Assembly: GCA_903832325.1 (NCBI GenBank)
Contig: CAILBC010000026.1
Coordinates: 62,001 to 126,000 of the forward strand
Origin: an uncultured Sphingomonadales bacterium
Lineage (GTDB): Bacteria; Pseudomonadota; Alphaproteobacteria; Sphingomonadales; Sphingomonadaceae
Direction of reading: 5' to 3'
Length of the DNA stretch: 64,000 nucleotides
The notes under the pieces were generated by a model. The model did no database searches. It was not told the DNA's origin and saw only the letters and a list, made by a program, of their open reading frames with translations. A program made the position numbers and the translations under genes. Positions 53,831 to 63,169 of this stretch are shown piece after piece (the stretch's first letter is position 1; the number at the start of each line of letters is the position of its first letter).

Positions 53831-56463
53831 TGACCGAACAGACTGCAACGGCCTCTGCCGGATCGCGCTTCGTCAATGTGGGCGAACGCACCAATGTGAC
53901 CGGATCGGCCGCGTTCAAGAAGCTGATTTTGGCGGGCGATTATGCCCGCGCAGTCGATGTGGCGCGCCAGCAGGTCGAAAACGGCGCGCAGATCATCGAT
54001 GTCAACATGGACGAGGGCCTGCTCGACGCCGAAATGGCGATGACCACTTACCTGAAACTGATCGCCGCCGAGCCCGACATTGCGCGGGTGCCGGTGATGA
54101 TCGACAGCTCGAAATGGTCGGTGATCGAGGCCGGGCTGAAATGCGTTTCGGGCAAGCCGATCGTCAATTCGATTTCGATGAAGGAAGGCGAAGACGCGTT
54201 CCTGGCGCAGGCGCGCAAATGCATGGATTATGGCGCCGCGGTGGTGGTGATGGCCTTCGACGAACAGGGCCAGGCCGATACCCGCGCGCGCAAAGTGGAA
54301 ATCTGCCAGCGCGCCTATGCCCTGCTTACCGGCATGGGCTTTCCGGCCGAAGACATCGTGTTTGATCCCAACGTGTTTGCCGTGGCGACGGGAATCGAGG
54401 AACACGATCGCTATGCGCTCGATTTCATCGAGGCGACGCGCGAAATCCGGCAGACCTGCCCGCATGTCCACATTTCGGGCGGGCTGTCGAACCTGTCGTT
54501 CAGTTTTCGCGGCAACGAAACCGTGCGCCGCGCGATGCATTCGGTGTTTCTGTACCACGCGATTCCCGCCGGCATGGACATGGCGATCGTCAATGCCGGC
54601 CAACTCGACATCTATGATGCGATTGACCCGGTGCTGCGCGATGCCTGCGAAGACGTGCTGCTGATGCGGCGGCCCGATGCCACCGAGCGGCTGATTACGC
54701 TTGCCGAAAGCTTCAAGGGGCAGGACAAAGTTGCCGAAAAAGCCGCCGAGGAATGGCGCGGCTGGGATGTCGTGCGGCGGCTGGAACATGCGCTGGTAAA
54801 AGGCATCGATGCGTTCATCGTCGACGATACCGAAGAGGCGCGGCTGATCCACGCCCGCCCGATCGAAGTGATCGAAGGGCCGCTGATGGCGGGCATGAAC
54901 ACCGTTGGCGACTTGTTCGGTGCGGGCAAGATGTTCCTGCCGCAAGTGGTGAAATCGGCGCGCGTGATGAAAAAGGCGGTCGCGCACCTGATCCCCTATA
55001 TCGAGGCGCAGAAAGAGGCCGGCGCGCGCGCCAAGGGCCGGATCATCATGGCCACGGTGAAGGGCGATGTGCACGATATCGGCAAGAACATCGTCGGCGT
55101 CGTGCTGCAATGCAACGGCTATGAAGTGATCGATCTGGGCGTAATGGTGCCGTGGACGCGGATACTGGAAACCGCGCGCGAACAGGATGTCGATATCATC
55201 GGCCTGTCGGGCCTGATCACCCCGTCGCTTGATGAAATGGTCACCGTGGCGGAGGAAATGCAGCGCGCGGGGATGACCATTCCGCTGCTGATCGGCGGGG
55301 CGACCACCAGCAAAGTCCACACCGCGCTGCGTATCGATCCGGCCTATGACGGCGCGGTGATCCACGTGCTCGATGCCAGCCGCGCGGTGGGCGTGGCCAG
55401 CCAGTTGCTGTCCGACACCCAGGCCGATGGCTTTATTGCCGCCACGGCAAACGAATATGACGCGGTGCGTGTGGCGCGCGCGGGCAAAGGCGCGTCAAAG
55501 CTGCTGACGCTGGAACAGGCGCGCGACAATGCCTTTGCCGCCGATTTTTCGGAAAAGGCACCGCCTCCCGAACAGCCCGGGCGGCATGTGTTCGATGCCT
55601 GGGATCTGGCTGATCTGGCGCAATACATCGATTGGACGCCGTTTTTCCGCGCGTGGGAACTGGCGGGCAATTATCCGGCGATCCTGGATGATGCGGTTGT
55701 GGGTGAAAGCGCGCGCGCGCTCTGGGCCGATGCGCAGGCGATGCTGGCGCGAATCATCGATGAAAAATGGCTTACGCCGCGCGGTGTGGCCGAATTCTGG
55801 CCCTGTGCGCGCCATGGCGATGATGTCGTGCTGCACCTCGATGGTGGCGACAGGCATGTGCGCCTGCCGTTCCTGCGCCAGCAGATTGTCAAAAGCCGGG
55901 GCAAGGATGGCAAAGGCCGGGCGAATTTCTGCCTGGCCGATTTCATCGACCCTGCGGGTGATTGGCTGGGCGGGTTTGCCGTGGGCATCCATGGCATCGA
56001 ACCGCACCTGGCGCGGTTTCAAAGCCAGCATGACGATTATTCGGATATCCTGTTGAAGGCGCTGGCCGACCGCTTTGCCGAAGCCTTTGCCGAACGCCTG
56101 CACGCGCATGTGCGCACCACGCTGTGGGCCTATGCCCCGGGCGAACAGCTGACCAACGAGGCGCTGATCCGCGAACAGTATCGCGGCATCCGCCCCGCGC
56201 CGGGATACCCCGCGTGCCCCGATCACAGCCTGAAACCGATCCTGTTCGATCTGCTCGATGCGCCTGCATCCGCCGGGATCGTCCTGACCGAAAGCCAGGC
56301 GATGCTGCCCACGGCCGCCGTCAGCGGGTTCTATTTCGCCCATCCGGAAAGCCAGTATTTCGGCGTGGCGACAATCGGCCGGGACCAGCTGGCCGATTAT
56401 GCCCCCCGGCGCGGGATCGATCTGGCAACGGCGGAACGCTGGCTGCGCCCCAATCTGGATTGA
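53830..56463 (+). CDS. metH: Methionine synthase, folate, cobalamin and activation modules (MetH C-terminal part)
   Basis: The 877-residue protein has a pterin-binding barrel ([25 protein letters not shown]), the cobalamin cap and Rossmann domain with [14 protein letters not shown] (DxHxxG, His as lower ligand) and [12 protein letters not shown], then the SAM-binding activation domain ([15 protein letters not shown]). It needs the preceding module to transfer the methyl group to homocysteine. A longer frame upstream belongs to the other reading frame of the first half. It ends one base before the DUF427 stop on the other strand. Confidence 0.94.
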   Translation: MTEQTATASAGSRFVNVGERTNVTGSAAFKKLILAGDYARAVDVARQQVENGAQIIDVNMDEGLLDAEMAMTTYLKLIAAEPDIARVPVMIDSSKWSVIEAGLKCVSGKPIVNSISMKEGEDAFLAQARKCMDYGAAVVVMAFDEQGQADTRARKVEICQRAYALLTGMGFPAEDIVFDPNVFAVATGIEEHDRYALDFIEATREIRQTCPHVHISGGLSNLSFSFRGNETVRRAMHSVFLYHAIPAGMDMAIVNAGQLDIYDAIDPVLRDACEDVLLMRRPDATERLITLAESFKGQDKVAEKAAEEWRGWDVVRRLEHALVKGIDAFIVDDTEEARLIHARPIEVIEGPLMAGMNTVGDLFGAGKMFLPQVVKSARVMKKAVAHLIPYIEAQKEAGARAKGRIIMATVKGDVHDIGKNIVGVVLQCNGYEVIDLGVMVPWTRILETAREQDVDIIGLSGLITPSLDEMVTVAEEMQRAGMTIPLLIGGATTSKVHTALRIDPAYDGAVIHVLDASRAVGVASQLLSDTQADGFIAATANEYDAVRVARAGKGASKLLTLEQARDNAFAADFSEKAPPPEQPGRHVFDAWDLADLAQYIDWTPFFRAWELAGNYPAILDDAVVGESARALWADAQAMLARIIDEKWLTPRGVAEFWPCARHGDDVVLHLDGGDRHVRLPFLRQQIVKSRGKDGKGRANFCLADFIDPAGDWLGGFAVGIHGIEPHLARFQSQHDDYSDILLKALADRFAEAFAERLHAHVRTTLWAYAPGEQLTNEALIREQYRGIRPAPGYPACPDHSLKPILFDLLDAPASAGIVLTESQAMLPTAAVSGFYFAHPESQYFGVATIGRDQLADYAPRRGIDLATAERWLRPNLD

Positions 56464-56745
56464 TCAGCGGACCGTCACGCCCTTCCAGAACGCGATGCGG
56501 CCGCGGATGGCTTCGGCCTGGGGCTTGGGATCGGGATAGAACCAGGCGGCATCGGCGTTTTCGGCGCCATCGACGTGCAGCGTGTAATAGTTTGCGGTGC
56601 CTTTCCATCCGCACACGCTGGTCTTTGCGCTGGCGCGCAGCAGCGCCGGGTCCACCGCATCGGCGGGGAAATAGTGATTGCCTTCAACCACGACCGTATC
56701 GTCGCTGCTGGCAATCAGCGTGCCGTTCCATCGCGCTTCGACCAT
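56464..56745 (-). CDS. DUF427 domain protein
   Basis: The 93-residue protein is a single DUF427 domain: RWNGTLIASSDDTVVVEGNHYFPADAVD and CGWKGTANYYTLHVDG are typical. The fold is a small beta-barrel of unknown function. AGGAGC precedes the chosen ATG; an ATG 18 codons upstream is unsupported. It converges on metH with no gap. Confidence 0.85.
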   Translation of the reverse strand: MVEARWNGTLIASSDDTVVVEGNHYFPADAVDPALLRASAKTSVCGWKGTANYYTLHVDGAENADAAWFYPDPKPQAEAIRGRIAFWKGVTVR

Positions 56746-56918
56746 TGTTCTGCTCCTGTTGCGCGACTGACAGGTCGGGCGTGGCCCGCTGCTTGTCAAC
56801 CGGCCCGAAGGTGGGATCGGTCAGCAGGTCGGCCGGCCTGATGCGGTTTTGCAACGCGCGCCCGGTACGCTGCAAGCGATCGATCTTGCGCTTGGGGCAG
56901 CCTTGGCCGACAAGGCCC

Positions 56919-56956
56919 TTCGGAACCCCCGCTCTGGTTCGGAACCCCCGCTCTGG
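56919..56956. repeat. 19-base exact direct duplication
   Basis: ttcggaacccccgctctgg occurs twice head to tail, ending 6 bases before the ATG of the O-antigen-ligase-like gene. It lies where the ribosome-binding site should be; no purine-rich site is seen, so this copy event may have changed translation of that gene or the real start is elsewhere. Confidence 0.75.
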
Positions 56957-56962
56957 ATTGCC

Positions 56963-58288
56963 ATGCCTGCGCCACGCGACTTCGAGATGTCAGCTCCGGA
57001 ACGGCATGTGTTCTGGACAATCACGTCAACGTATTGGTTGTGGCTGATTGGCGGCCTTTATTTTGCCGGGCCGGGGCTGGGCTGGTTTCTGGCCTGGCAA
57101 GTGGCGCGCGCCTATTATCTGGGGCCGGTCCTGCCGGTGGAACAGCGCCCGCCCGGGCCACTGCCGCTGGCCATATGGGCGTGGATCGGGGGCATGCTGG
57201 TGATGCTGCTGGCGCTGCTGATCGGGCATGCCAATTTCGGCCTCGATGCCGGCCAGACGATCAAATCGGCCTTCGGCTGGGCCAAAGGGTGGGCGCTTAT
57301 CGCGCTGTTTCCGATGGCCGGCTATGCCCTGCCGATCCGTATCGAAGTGCTGGCCCGCGCGGTCTGCCGGCTCGCGCGCCAGACCCTGATCCTGCTGCCG
57401 CTGTTTTTGCTGGCGCCGATCCTGCATCTGCCATCGCGGCTGTGGGTTTCCCCGCTCACGGTGCTGGGCGGGGCCGGCGATATCTTCTTTACGGTGATCA
57501 TCTATACGATTGACCCGGAAACGGGCACCGCCCGCTGGCAGTTCTTTGCGCCCTGGGCACCGGCGGCAGGCATCGTTGCGGTGATCCACTTCCTGCTCGC
57601 GCGCTATGAACGCGATGCCGGGTGGCGCTGGGCCGGCTATGTCGCTTCGGTGATGTTTGCCCTGCTGACATCGTCGCGCATGGCGCTGATCGCGCTCGCC
57701 GTGCTGATTCCGGTGGCAAAGCTGATCGGCCGGCTCAACCGCCCCGGAACCATTTTTGCGCTGACGCCGGTGGTTGTGCTGGGAAGCTGGTTTGCCCCGC
57801 AGCTGATCGCGCTGGCCGACAATGCACAGGCCGCATTTGCCGGCGCGCGGGCCTCATCGTCGCGCGTGCGCGCCGCGCTGGGCCGGATCGCGGCCGAACG
57901 CTGGCAGCACGAAGCCTATTGGTTTGGCCACGGGATTGTCGAACGCGGGCCGCATCTGGTGGAATATATGCCGATTGGCAGCCACCACACCTGGTACGGG
58001 CTGCTCTATGTCAAAGGGCTGGTCGGGGTGATCGCGCTGGCCGTGCCGATGGCCTGGACATTTCTTGCCACTGCCATTGCGGCAATGCGCGGCCGGGTTG
58101 GCGAACTGGGGCTGGCGATGACGCTGACTTATCTGTTTTACAGCTTTGGCGAAAATCTTGAAGTGCTGACGTATCTGGCCTGGCCGGCGCTGGTGGCGAT
58201 CGGCATCTCGCTGAAGCCTGTGGCACAGCCTGTTCAGGACATCGATGGTGACAGCGTGGAACCGCCGCAGCAGCCGGTCTTTGCCTGA
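56963..58288 (+). CDS. O-antigen ligase / polymerase-like membrane protein
   Basis: About ten hydrophobic segments span 441 residues. A long extracytoplasmic loop around residues 290-350 contains SSSRVRAALGRIAAERWQHEAYWFGHGIVERGPHL...IGSHHTWYGLLYVKG, the R...G-x-G/H...H arrangement of WaaL/Wzy-type proteins that join or polymerise polysaccharide. No other polysaccharide genes are near. The start is uncertain (ATG 56963 or 56984) because a 19-base duplication precedes it. Confidence 0.75.
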   Translation: MPAPRDFEMSAPERHVFWTITSTYWLWLIGGLYFAGPGLGWFLAWQVARAYYLGPVLPVEQRPPGPLPLAIWAWIGGMLVMLLALLIGHANFGLDAGQTIKSAFGWAKGWALIALFPMAGYALPIRIEVLARAVCRLARQTLILLPLFLLAPILHLPSRLWVSPLTVLGGAGDIFFTVIIYTIDPETGTARWQFFAPWAPAAGIVAVIHFLLARYERDAGWRWAGYVASVMFALLTSSRMALIALAVLIPVAKLIGRLNRPGTIFALTPVVVLGSWFAPQLIALADNAQAAFAGARASSSRVRAALGRIAAERWQHEAYWFGHGIVERGPHLVEYMPIGSHHTWYGLLYVKGLVGVIALAVPMAWTFLATAIAAMRGRVGELGLAMTLTYLFYSFGENLEVLTYLAWPALVAIGISLKPVAQPVQDIDGDSVEPPQQPVFA

Positions 58289-58439
58289 AACCGGGTTCGA
58301 ACGGCGCCCCGCATCCCCGTCCAAGATACTGTGCAGGCGGCATTTTTCGGCTGGCCTTTGACATGGCTGTGCCCTGATCGGGAATCTTGCGATTTTCTGC
58401 ACTTCGGGCATGGGTCACCAAAGGCAGATGGCGGAGACG

Positions 58440-59663
58440 ATGGGCACCAGCGAAATTTTCCTGATCGCGCTGACGATCATCCTGGCCGTGCCCTATCTGG
58501 TATGGCGGCTGGCGCGCACCGATCGGCATGCGCCGCTGGTGGTGGTGCAGATCATCGGCGGCATCCTGCTGGGGCCGGGCGTGCTGGGTGCGGTGTTTCC
58601 CGGGGCCTATGCCTTTGTGTTCAATCCGCAAGTGATCGGGTCGCTGAACGGGATTGCCTGGTGGTCGGTCATGCTGTTCGTGTTTGCCGCCGGGCTGGAG
58701 CTTGATCTGGGCGATGCCTGGGCCAATCGCGGTGAAACGCTGATTACCGCGGCGTCTGCCTTGCTGGTGCCGCTGGCCTTTGGCGCGGCGGCGGCGGCGG
58801 TGGTGCTGCATTGGCCGGGCTGGATCGGGCCCAAGGGCGGCTATGGCCAGGTTCTGGCCGGAATCGGCATGGCCTGCGCGGTGACGGCGCTGCCGATCCT
58901 GGTGCTGCTGATGGAAAAGCTGGGCATTTTTCGCCAGCCGCTGGGCGACCGCCTGCTCCGCTATGCCAGTTTTGACGATGTCGCGATCTGGGGTGTGCTG
59001 GCGCTTATCCTGCTCGACTGGAGCCGCGTCGGGCGCCAGGCGCTGTTTCTGGCGGGGTTTGCCGGGGCGGCCCGGGGCATGCGCCGGCTGATGCGGTGGC
59101 TGCCCGAAAACGACCGCTGGGCGGTTTCGATGGTTTGGCTGGCGGCAACCGGGTTTGCCGCCGACTGGTCGGGGCTGCATTTCATGGTCGGGGCGTTTCT
59201 GGCCGGCGCGGTGCTCGATGGGCGGGTATTTTCGGTCGCGCGCCGCGATGCCCTGCGCGAAGTGCTGCTGCTGGCGCTGATGCCGGTTTTTTTCCTGTCC
59301 ACCGGCCTGCGCACGGAGTGGGGTGCGGGATTGGGGGGTGGCGGCGCCATCGCGGTATTCGGTGCGGCGGCGCTGTTCCTGGTGGCCGCGGTCGGTGGCA
59401 AGCTGGCGGGTGCGCATCTGGCCGGGCGGATCTTGGGCTGGGCCCCGGGCGAGGCGGGGGTGATCGGCTGGATGCTGCAGACCAAGGCGCTGATCATGAT
59501 CATCTTTGTCAATGTGCTGCTCGATCGGCAGATCATCACTGCCGAAACCTTTACCGCACTGCTGCTGATGGCGGTGGCCAGCACCGCGCTCACCGTGCCG
59601 ATGACGCGGCCAAGGCTGGCGCGGCTTGGCGCGGCGCGCGGATCGGCATTGTCCGCCGGGTAG
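58440..59663 (+). CDS. CPA2-type cation:proton antiporter
   Basis: About twelve membrane segments in 407 residues. Typical CPA2 elements are QIIGGILLGPGVLG, VMLFVFAAGLELDL, a discontinuous helix with FDDVAIWGVLAL, and LMPVFFLSTGLRTEW. No TrkA-N domain is attached, unlike KefB/C, so it may be a simple Na+ or K+/H+ exchanger. ATG 58440 is used (GGAG just before); ATG 58428 is possible. It follows the O-antigen-ligase-like gene by about 150 bases. Confidence 0.87.
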   Translation: MGTSEIFLIALTIILAVPYLVWRLARTDRHAPLVVVQIIGGILLGPGVLGAVFPGAYAFVFNPQVIGSLNGIAWWSVMLFVFAAGLELDLGDAWANRGETLITAASALLVPLAFGAAAAAVVLHWPGWIGPKGGYGQVLAGIGMACAVTALPILVLLMEKLGIFRQPLGDRLLRYASFDDVAIWGVLALILLDWSRVGRQALFLAGFAGAARGMRRLMRWLPENDRWAVSMVWLAATGFAADWSGLHFMVGAFLAGAVLDGRVFSVARRDALREVLLLALMPVFFLSTGLRTEWGAGLGGGGAIAVFGAAALFLVAAVGGKLAGAHLAGRILGWAPGEAGVIGWMLQTKALIMIIFVNVLLDRQIITAETFTALLLMAVASTALTVPMTRPRLARLGAARGSALSAG

Positions 59664-59698
59664 GGCAATTTTTACCGGTCTGTGGCACACCGGCGGCC

Positions 59699-60193
59699 AT
59701 GGCGCAGATCGTTCTTCTTGTCAGTGTGCTGGGCTGGGCCGTGATGGTCTATGGCCTTTGGCGCGCCGGGGTCATGTTCGCGGGGTGGAAACCGACCCCG
59801 GCGATGGTCATGAAAAGCGATTATACCGATATCGACCAGTGGCAGGATCGCTGGATGGCGGGCAGCTACACCATGTTTTCAGGCAAGCGCACGATGTGGG
59901 ACGATGAAAACACCCGCGTCATCACCGACGAGATTGTCTATACCCCTGCCGACGGACGCAAACGGCACGCGCTGGTTTCGCGCCGGGTCGTGCGTGCCTG
60001 GTTTACTGCGCCCGATGCCGCCTATGTGGTGTGGTATGACGAAGCCGATCAGGACAAAGTGAAAGTGAACGGCCCGTTCTATTGGTGCTGGGTCGCACTT
60101 GTTGGCGGGGCCGTGCTGGGGATGTCGATCCATGCGCTGGTGCGGCTGGGCGGGCTGTCCGTGGCGATTGCGCAATTGATCGGGCATCATTGA
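59699..60193 (+). CDS. Two-segment membrane protein, DUF3592-like
   Basis: The 164-residue protein has a membrane segment at each end (about residues 3-25 and 132-155) flanking a beta-rich loop (DIDQWQDRWMAGSYTMFSGKRTMWDDENTRVITDEIVYTPADGRKRHALV...). The layout resembles DUF3592 proteins, of unknown function, but I am not certain of the family. It starts 35 bases after the antiporter gene and may be in the same transcript. A hairpin of alternating GC follows its stop (60194-60212). Confidence 0.65.
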   Translation: MAQIVLLVSVLGWAVMVYGLWRAGVMFAGWKPTPAMVMKSDYTDIDQWQDRWMAGSYTMFSGKRTMWDDENTRVITDEIVYTPADGRKRHALVSRRVVRAWFTAPDAAYVVWYDEADQDKVKVNGPFYWCWVALVGGAVLGMSIHALVRLGGLSVAIAQLIGHH

Positions 60194-60273
60194 GCGCGCT
60201 TTTCGCGCGCGCAGATCGGTTTTGGCGAGAGATCGCTTTGGCACCGGGCCGCTGATCTGGCATAGCCGGCGCG

Positions 60274-62103
60274 GTGAACGATCCGCACTTGCTCCATTCC
60301 CGCCCCATTCTTGATCAAGCGCGCGCAGAACTGGCGCGCGTGTTCGGCTTTCCGGCGTTTCGCGGGGTGCAGGATCAGGTGGTGGCGCGCGTGCTGGCGG
60401 GGCAATCGACGCTGGCCGTGATGCCCACCGGCGCGGGCAAATCGCTGACTTACCAATTGCCGGCGGTGATGCTGCCGGGCACATGCGTGGTGGTTTCACC
60501 GCTGATCGCGCTGATGCATGACCAGTTGCGCAGCGCCAGCGCCAACGGCATCCGCGCTGCCACGCTGACCAGCGCGGATGACAACCGCGGCGAAACGATG
60601 GACCGGTTCCGCCAGGGCGCGCTCGATCTGTTGTATGTTGCGCCCGAACGCGCCAGCCAGGGCCATTTTCGCGATCTGCTGGCCAGTGCGCCGATCGCCT
60701 TGTTCGCCATTGATGAGGCGCATTGCGTATCCGAATGGGGGCACGATTTCCGCCCCGATTATCGCCTGCTGCGTCCGCTGCTCGATCATTTCGGCGATGT
60801 GCCGCGGCTGGCGCTGACCGCCACGGCCGATGCCCACACTCGCGCCGATATCATGGATCAGCTTGGCATCGCGCACGACGGGCTGGTGATTGCCGGGTTT
60901 GACCGGCCCAATATCCGCTACACGATCACTCCGCGCGACAATCCGCAGCGGCAGCTGGCGCGGCTGCTGGCCGAACAGCCGGGGCCGGGGATCATCTATG
61001 CCCCGACCCGCGCCGGGGTGGAGCGGCTGGCCGACCAGATCGCCGCCACCGGGCGCAGCGTGCGGCCCTATCACGCCGGGCTGGCGGGCGATGTGCGCGC
61101 GGGCAACCAGTCCGCCTTCGTCGCTTCCGAAGACATGGTGATGGTGGCCACGGTGGCGTTCGGCATGGGCATCGACAAGCCCGATGTGCGCTTTGTCGCG
61201 CATGCCGGCCTGCCCAAATCCATCGAAAGCTATTACCAGGAAACCGGCCGTGCCGGGCGCGATGGCGATCCGGCGGTGGCGCTGATGCTGTGGGGGGCGG
61301 ATGATTTCGCCCGTGCCCGCGCGCGGCTGGGCGAAGTGGATGAAGCGCGCCTGCCCGGCGAGCGCGCCCGGCTCGATACGCTGGCCGGCCTGGTGGAAAC
61401 GGCGCAGTGCCGCCGTGCGATCCTGCTGCGCCATTTTGGCGAAGACCCGCCGGCACAGTGCGGCAATTGCGACAATTGCCTGAATCGCCCCGCGGTCGAA
61501 GATGTGACCGAGCTGGCGCGCAAGCTGCTGTCGGCAGTCTATCGCACCGGGCAATCATTCGGGCTGGGCCATGTCGAAAAAGTGCTGACCGGGGTGGGTG
61601 ATGATCGCGTGGCGCAGCGCGGGCACGATCAATTGTCGGTGTTCGGCATTGTCGGCAGTGACGAGGCGCGGCTGATCCGCCCGGTGGCACGCGCGCTGCA
61701 GGCGCGCGGTGCGCTGGTGCAGACCGAACATGGCGGGCTGATGCTGGGCGGCGATGCGCGCGACATCCTGAAGGGCGCGGCCGGGGTCGACATGATCGTT
61801 CACGCGCAACCCGGCCGCGCGGCCGACAAGCCGTCGCGGCGGCGCAAGGGCGGGGCGGCGCCGGCGGGCGATCCCGCCGATGATCCGCTGTTTGATGCGC
61901 TGCGCGCGCTGCGCCGCGATCTGGCGCGCGAAATCGGCGTGCCGCCCTATGTCGTGTTTCACGATTCGACTTTGCGCGAAATGGCCGCGCTGCGCCCGGG
62001 TACGCCCTCGGCACTGGCCGAAATCAGCGGCGTGGGCGCACGCAAGCGCGATGCCTATGGCGAACGGTTTCTGGCGGTGATCGGGCAATTTGCCGGCGGC
62101 TGA
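60274..62103 (+). CDS. recQ: ATP-dependent DNA helicase RecQ
   Basis: RecQ unwinds DNA in recombination repair. The 609-residue product has FGFPAFRGVQDQVV, Walker A VMPTGAGKSLTYQLP, DEAH box AIDEAHCVSEWGHDFRPDY, motif VI QETGRAGRDGDP, the zinc-binding RQC part with CGNCDNCLNRP, and a C-terminal HRDC domain (DPLFDALRALRRDLAREIGVPPYVVF...GVGARKRDAYGERFL). The start codon is GTG. It is a full-length single-copy-type RecQ. Confidence 0.96.
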   Translation: MNDPHLLHSRPILDQARAELARVFGFPAFRGVQDQVVARVLAGQSTLAVMPTGAGKSLTYQLPAVMLPGTCVVVSPLIALMHDQLRSASANGIRAATLTSADDNRGETMDRFRQGALDLLYVAPERASQGHFRDLLASAPIALFAIDEAHCVSEWGHDFRPDYRLLRPLLDHFGDVPRLALTATADAHTRADIMDQLGIAHDGLVIAGFDRPNIRYTITPRDNPQRQLARLLAEQPGPGIIYAPTRAGVERLADQIAATGRSVRPYHAGLAGDVRAGNQSAFVASEDMVMVATVAFGMGIDKPDVRFVAHAGLPKSIESYYQETGRAGRDGDPAVALMLWGADDFARARARLGEVDEARLPGERARLDTLAGLVETAQCRRAILLRHFGEDPPAQCGNCDNCLNRPAVEDVTELARKLLSAVYRTGQSFGLGHVEKVLTGVGDDRVAQRGHDQLSVFGIVGSDEARLIRPVARALQARGALVQTEHGGLMLGGDARDILKGAAGVDMIVHAQPGRAADKPSRRRKGGAAPAGDPADDPLFDALRALRRDLAREIGVPPYVVFHDSTLREMAALRPGTPSALAEISGVGARKRDAYGERFLAVIGQFAGG

Positions 62104-62210
62104 CGCATTTGCGCAGCAGGGCCCCGGAATGGGACAGTGCCGGCAGGGCGCGTCGACACGGGGGCGCAAATAGGGCAGATCGGCGGCTCTGCCTTGCCAA
62201 GGATCTGTCG

Positions 62211-63161
62211 ATGAAGCGTTTTACCCCTGTACTGGTGCTGGCCACGGCCCTGGGCGCGCCCGTTGCGGCGCAGGCCCAGGCCCAGGCGCCCCAGGCGCCC
62301 TATATGATCGCCGAAACCGGGCAGCGCTTTGCCGGGCTGCAGGCGGCAGTGGCCGCGATTGGCGATCGGCGCGGCACGATCATGATTGCGCCGGGGCTCT
62401 ATCGCGATTGCGCGGTGCAGACGCAGGGCGATGTCGCGTTTCTGGCGACGGTGGCAGGGCAGGTGACGTTTGACGGCGCGATTTGCGAAGGCAAGGCGGC
62501 GCTGGTAGTGCGCGGGCGCTCGGCACGGGTGGAAGGGATCATTTTCCAGAACCAGCGCGTGGGCGAAGGCAATGGTGCCGGCATCCGGCTGGAACACGGC
62601 AACCTGATCGTGCGCCAGGCGTGGTTTCGTGACAGCGAAGAAGGCATCCTGTCGGCTGATGATCCCGCGGGCAGCGTGCTGATCGAGCGGTCGACGTTTG
62701 CCGGGCTGGGGCGGTGCGATCGCGGGCTGTCGTGCGCGCATGGCATCTATATTGGCGATTACGGATCGGTGACCGTGCGCAACACCCGGTTTGAGGCGGG
62801 ACGCGGCGGGCATTATCTGAAAAGCCGGGCGGCGCGAATCGAAGTGACCGATTGCAGTTTTGACGATTCGGCTGGGCGCGCATCGAATTACATGATCGAC
62901 TTGTCGATCGGCGCCACCGGTCTGATCCGCGGCAACTGGTTTGTCGGCGGGCCCGACAAGGAAAACCGCACCACCTTCATTTCCAACGCCCCCGAAGGCC
63001 ATGCGCACAATGCCGATGGCCTGACCATCGATGGCAATGTCGCGCGGCTGGTGCCTTCGGCCAAATACACCACGGCGTTTTTCGTCGACTGGTCGGGCGA
63101 TGCGGTAAAGCTGGGGCAGAACGTGATCGGCGCGGGCATCCGGCGGTTTGAAAAGCGGTAG
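62211..63161 (+). CDS. Exported right-handed beta-helix protein
   Basis: A signal peptide ending at AQAQA near residue 25 precedes a 290-residue domain with short parallel beta-helix turns: GNLIVRQAWFRDSEEGILS, GSVLIERSTFAGLG, GSVTVRNTRFEAGRGGHYLKS, ARIEVTDCSFDDS. This is the pectin-lyase-like NosD/PL-6 style fold. No catalytic triad for a lyase can be seen with confidence, so it may bind or cleave polysaccharide, or be structural. AAGGA precedes the ATG. It converges on ribA. Confidence 0.8.
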   Translation: MKRFTPVLVLATALGAPVAAQAQAQAPQAPYMIAETGQRFAGLQAAVAAIGDRRGTIMIAPGLYRDCAVQTQGDVAFLATVAGQVTFDGAICEGKAALVVRGRSARVEGIIFQNQRVGEGNGAGIRLEHGNLIVRQAWFRDSEEGILSADDPAGSVLIERSTFAGLGRCDRGLSCAHGIYIGDYGSVTVRNTRFEAGRGGHYLKSRAARIEVTDCSFDDSAGRASNYMIDLSIGATGLIRGNWFVGGPDKENRTTFISNAPEGHAHNADGLTIDGNVARLVPSAKYTTAFFVDWSGDAVKLGQNVIGAGIRRFEKR

Positions 63162-63169
63162 GTTGCACG

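Noticed and set aside
52769..56463. Frameshifted metH pseudogene
   Set aside because: Both halves have proper starts, stops and complete domains, the junction is the normal TGATG overlap, and split metH is known in alphaproteobacteria.
58285..58320. GGGTTCGAAC, which resembles a tRNA T-arm
   Set aside because: No acceptor stem, anticodon arm or CCA end can be built around it.
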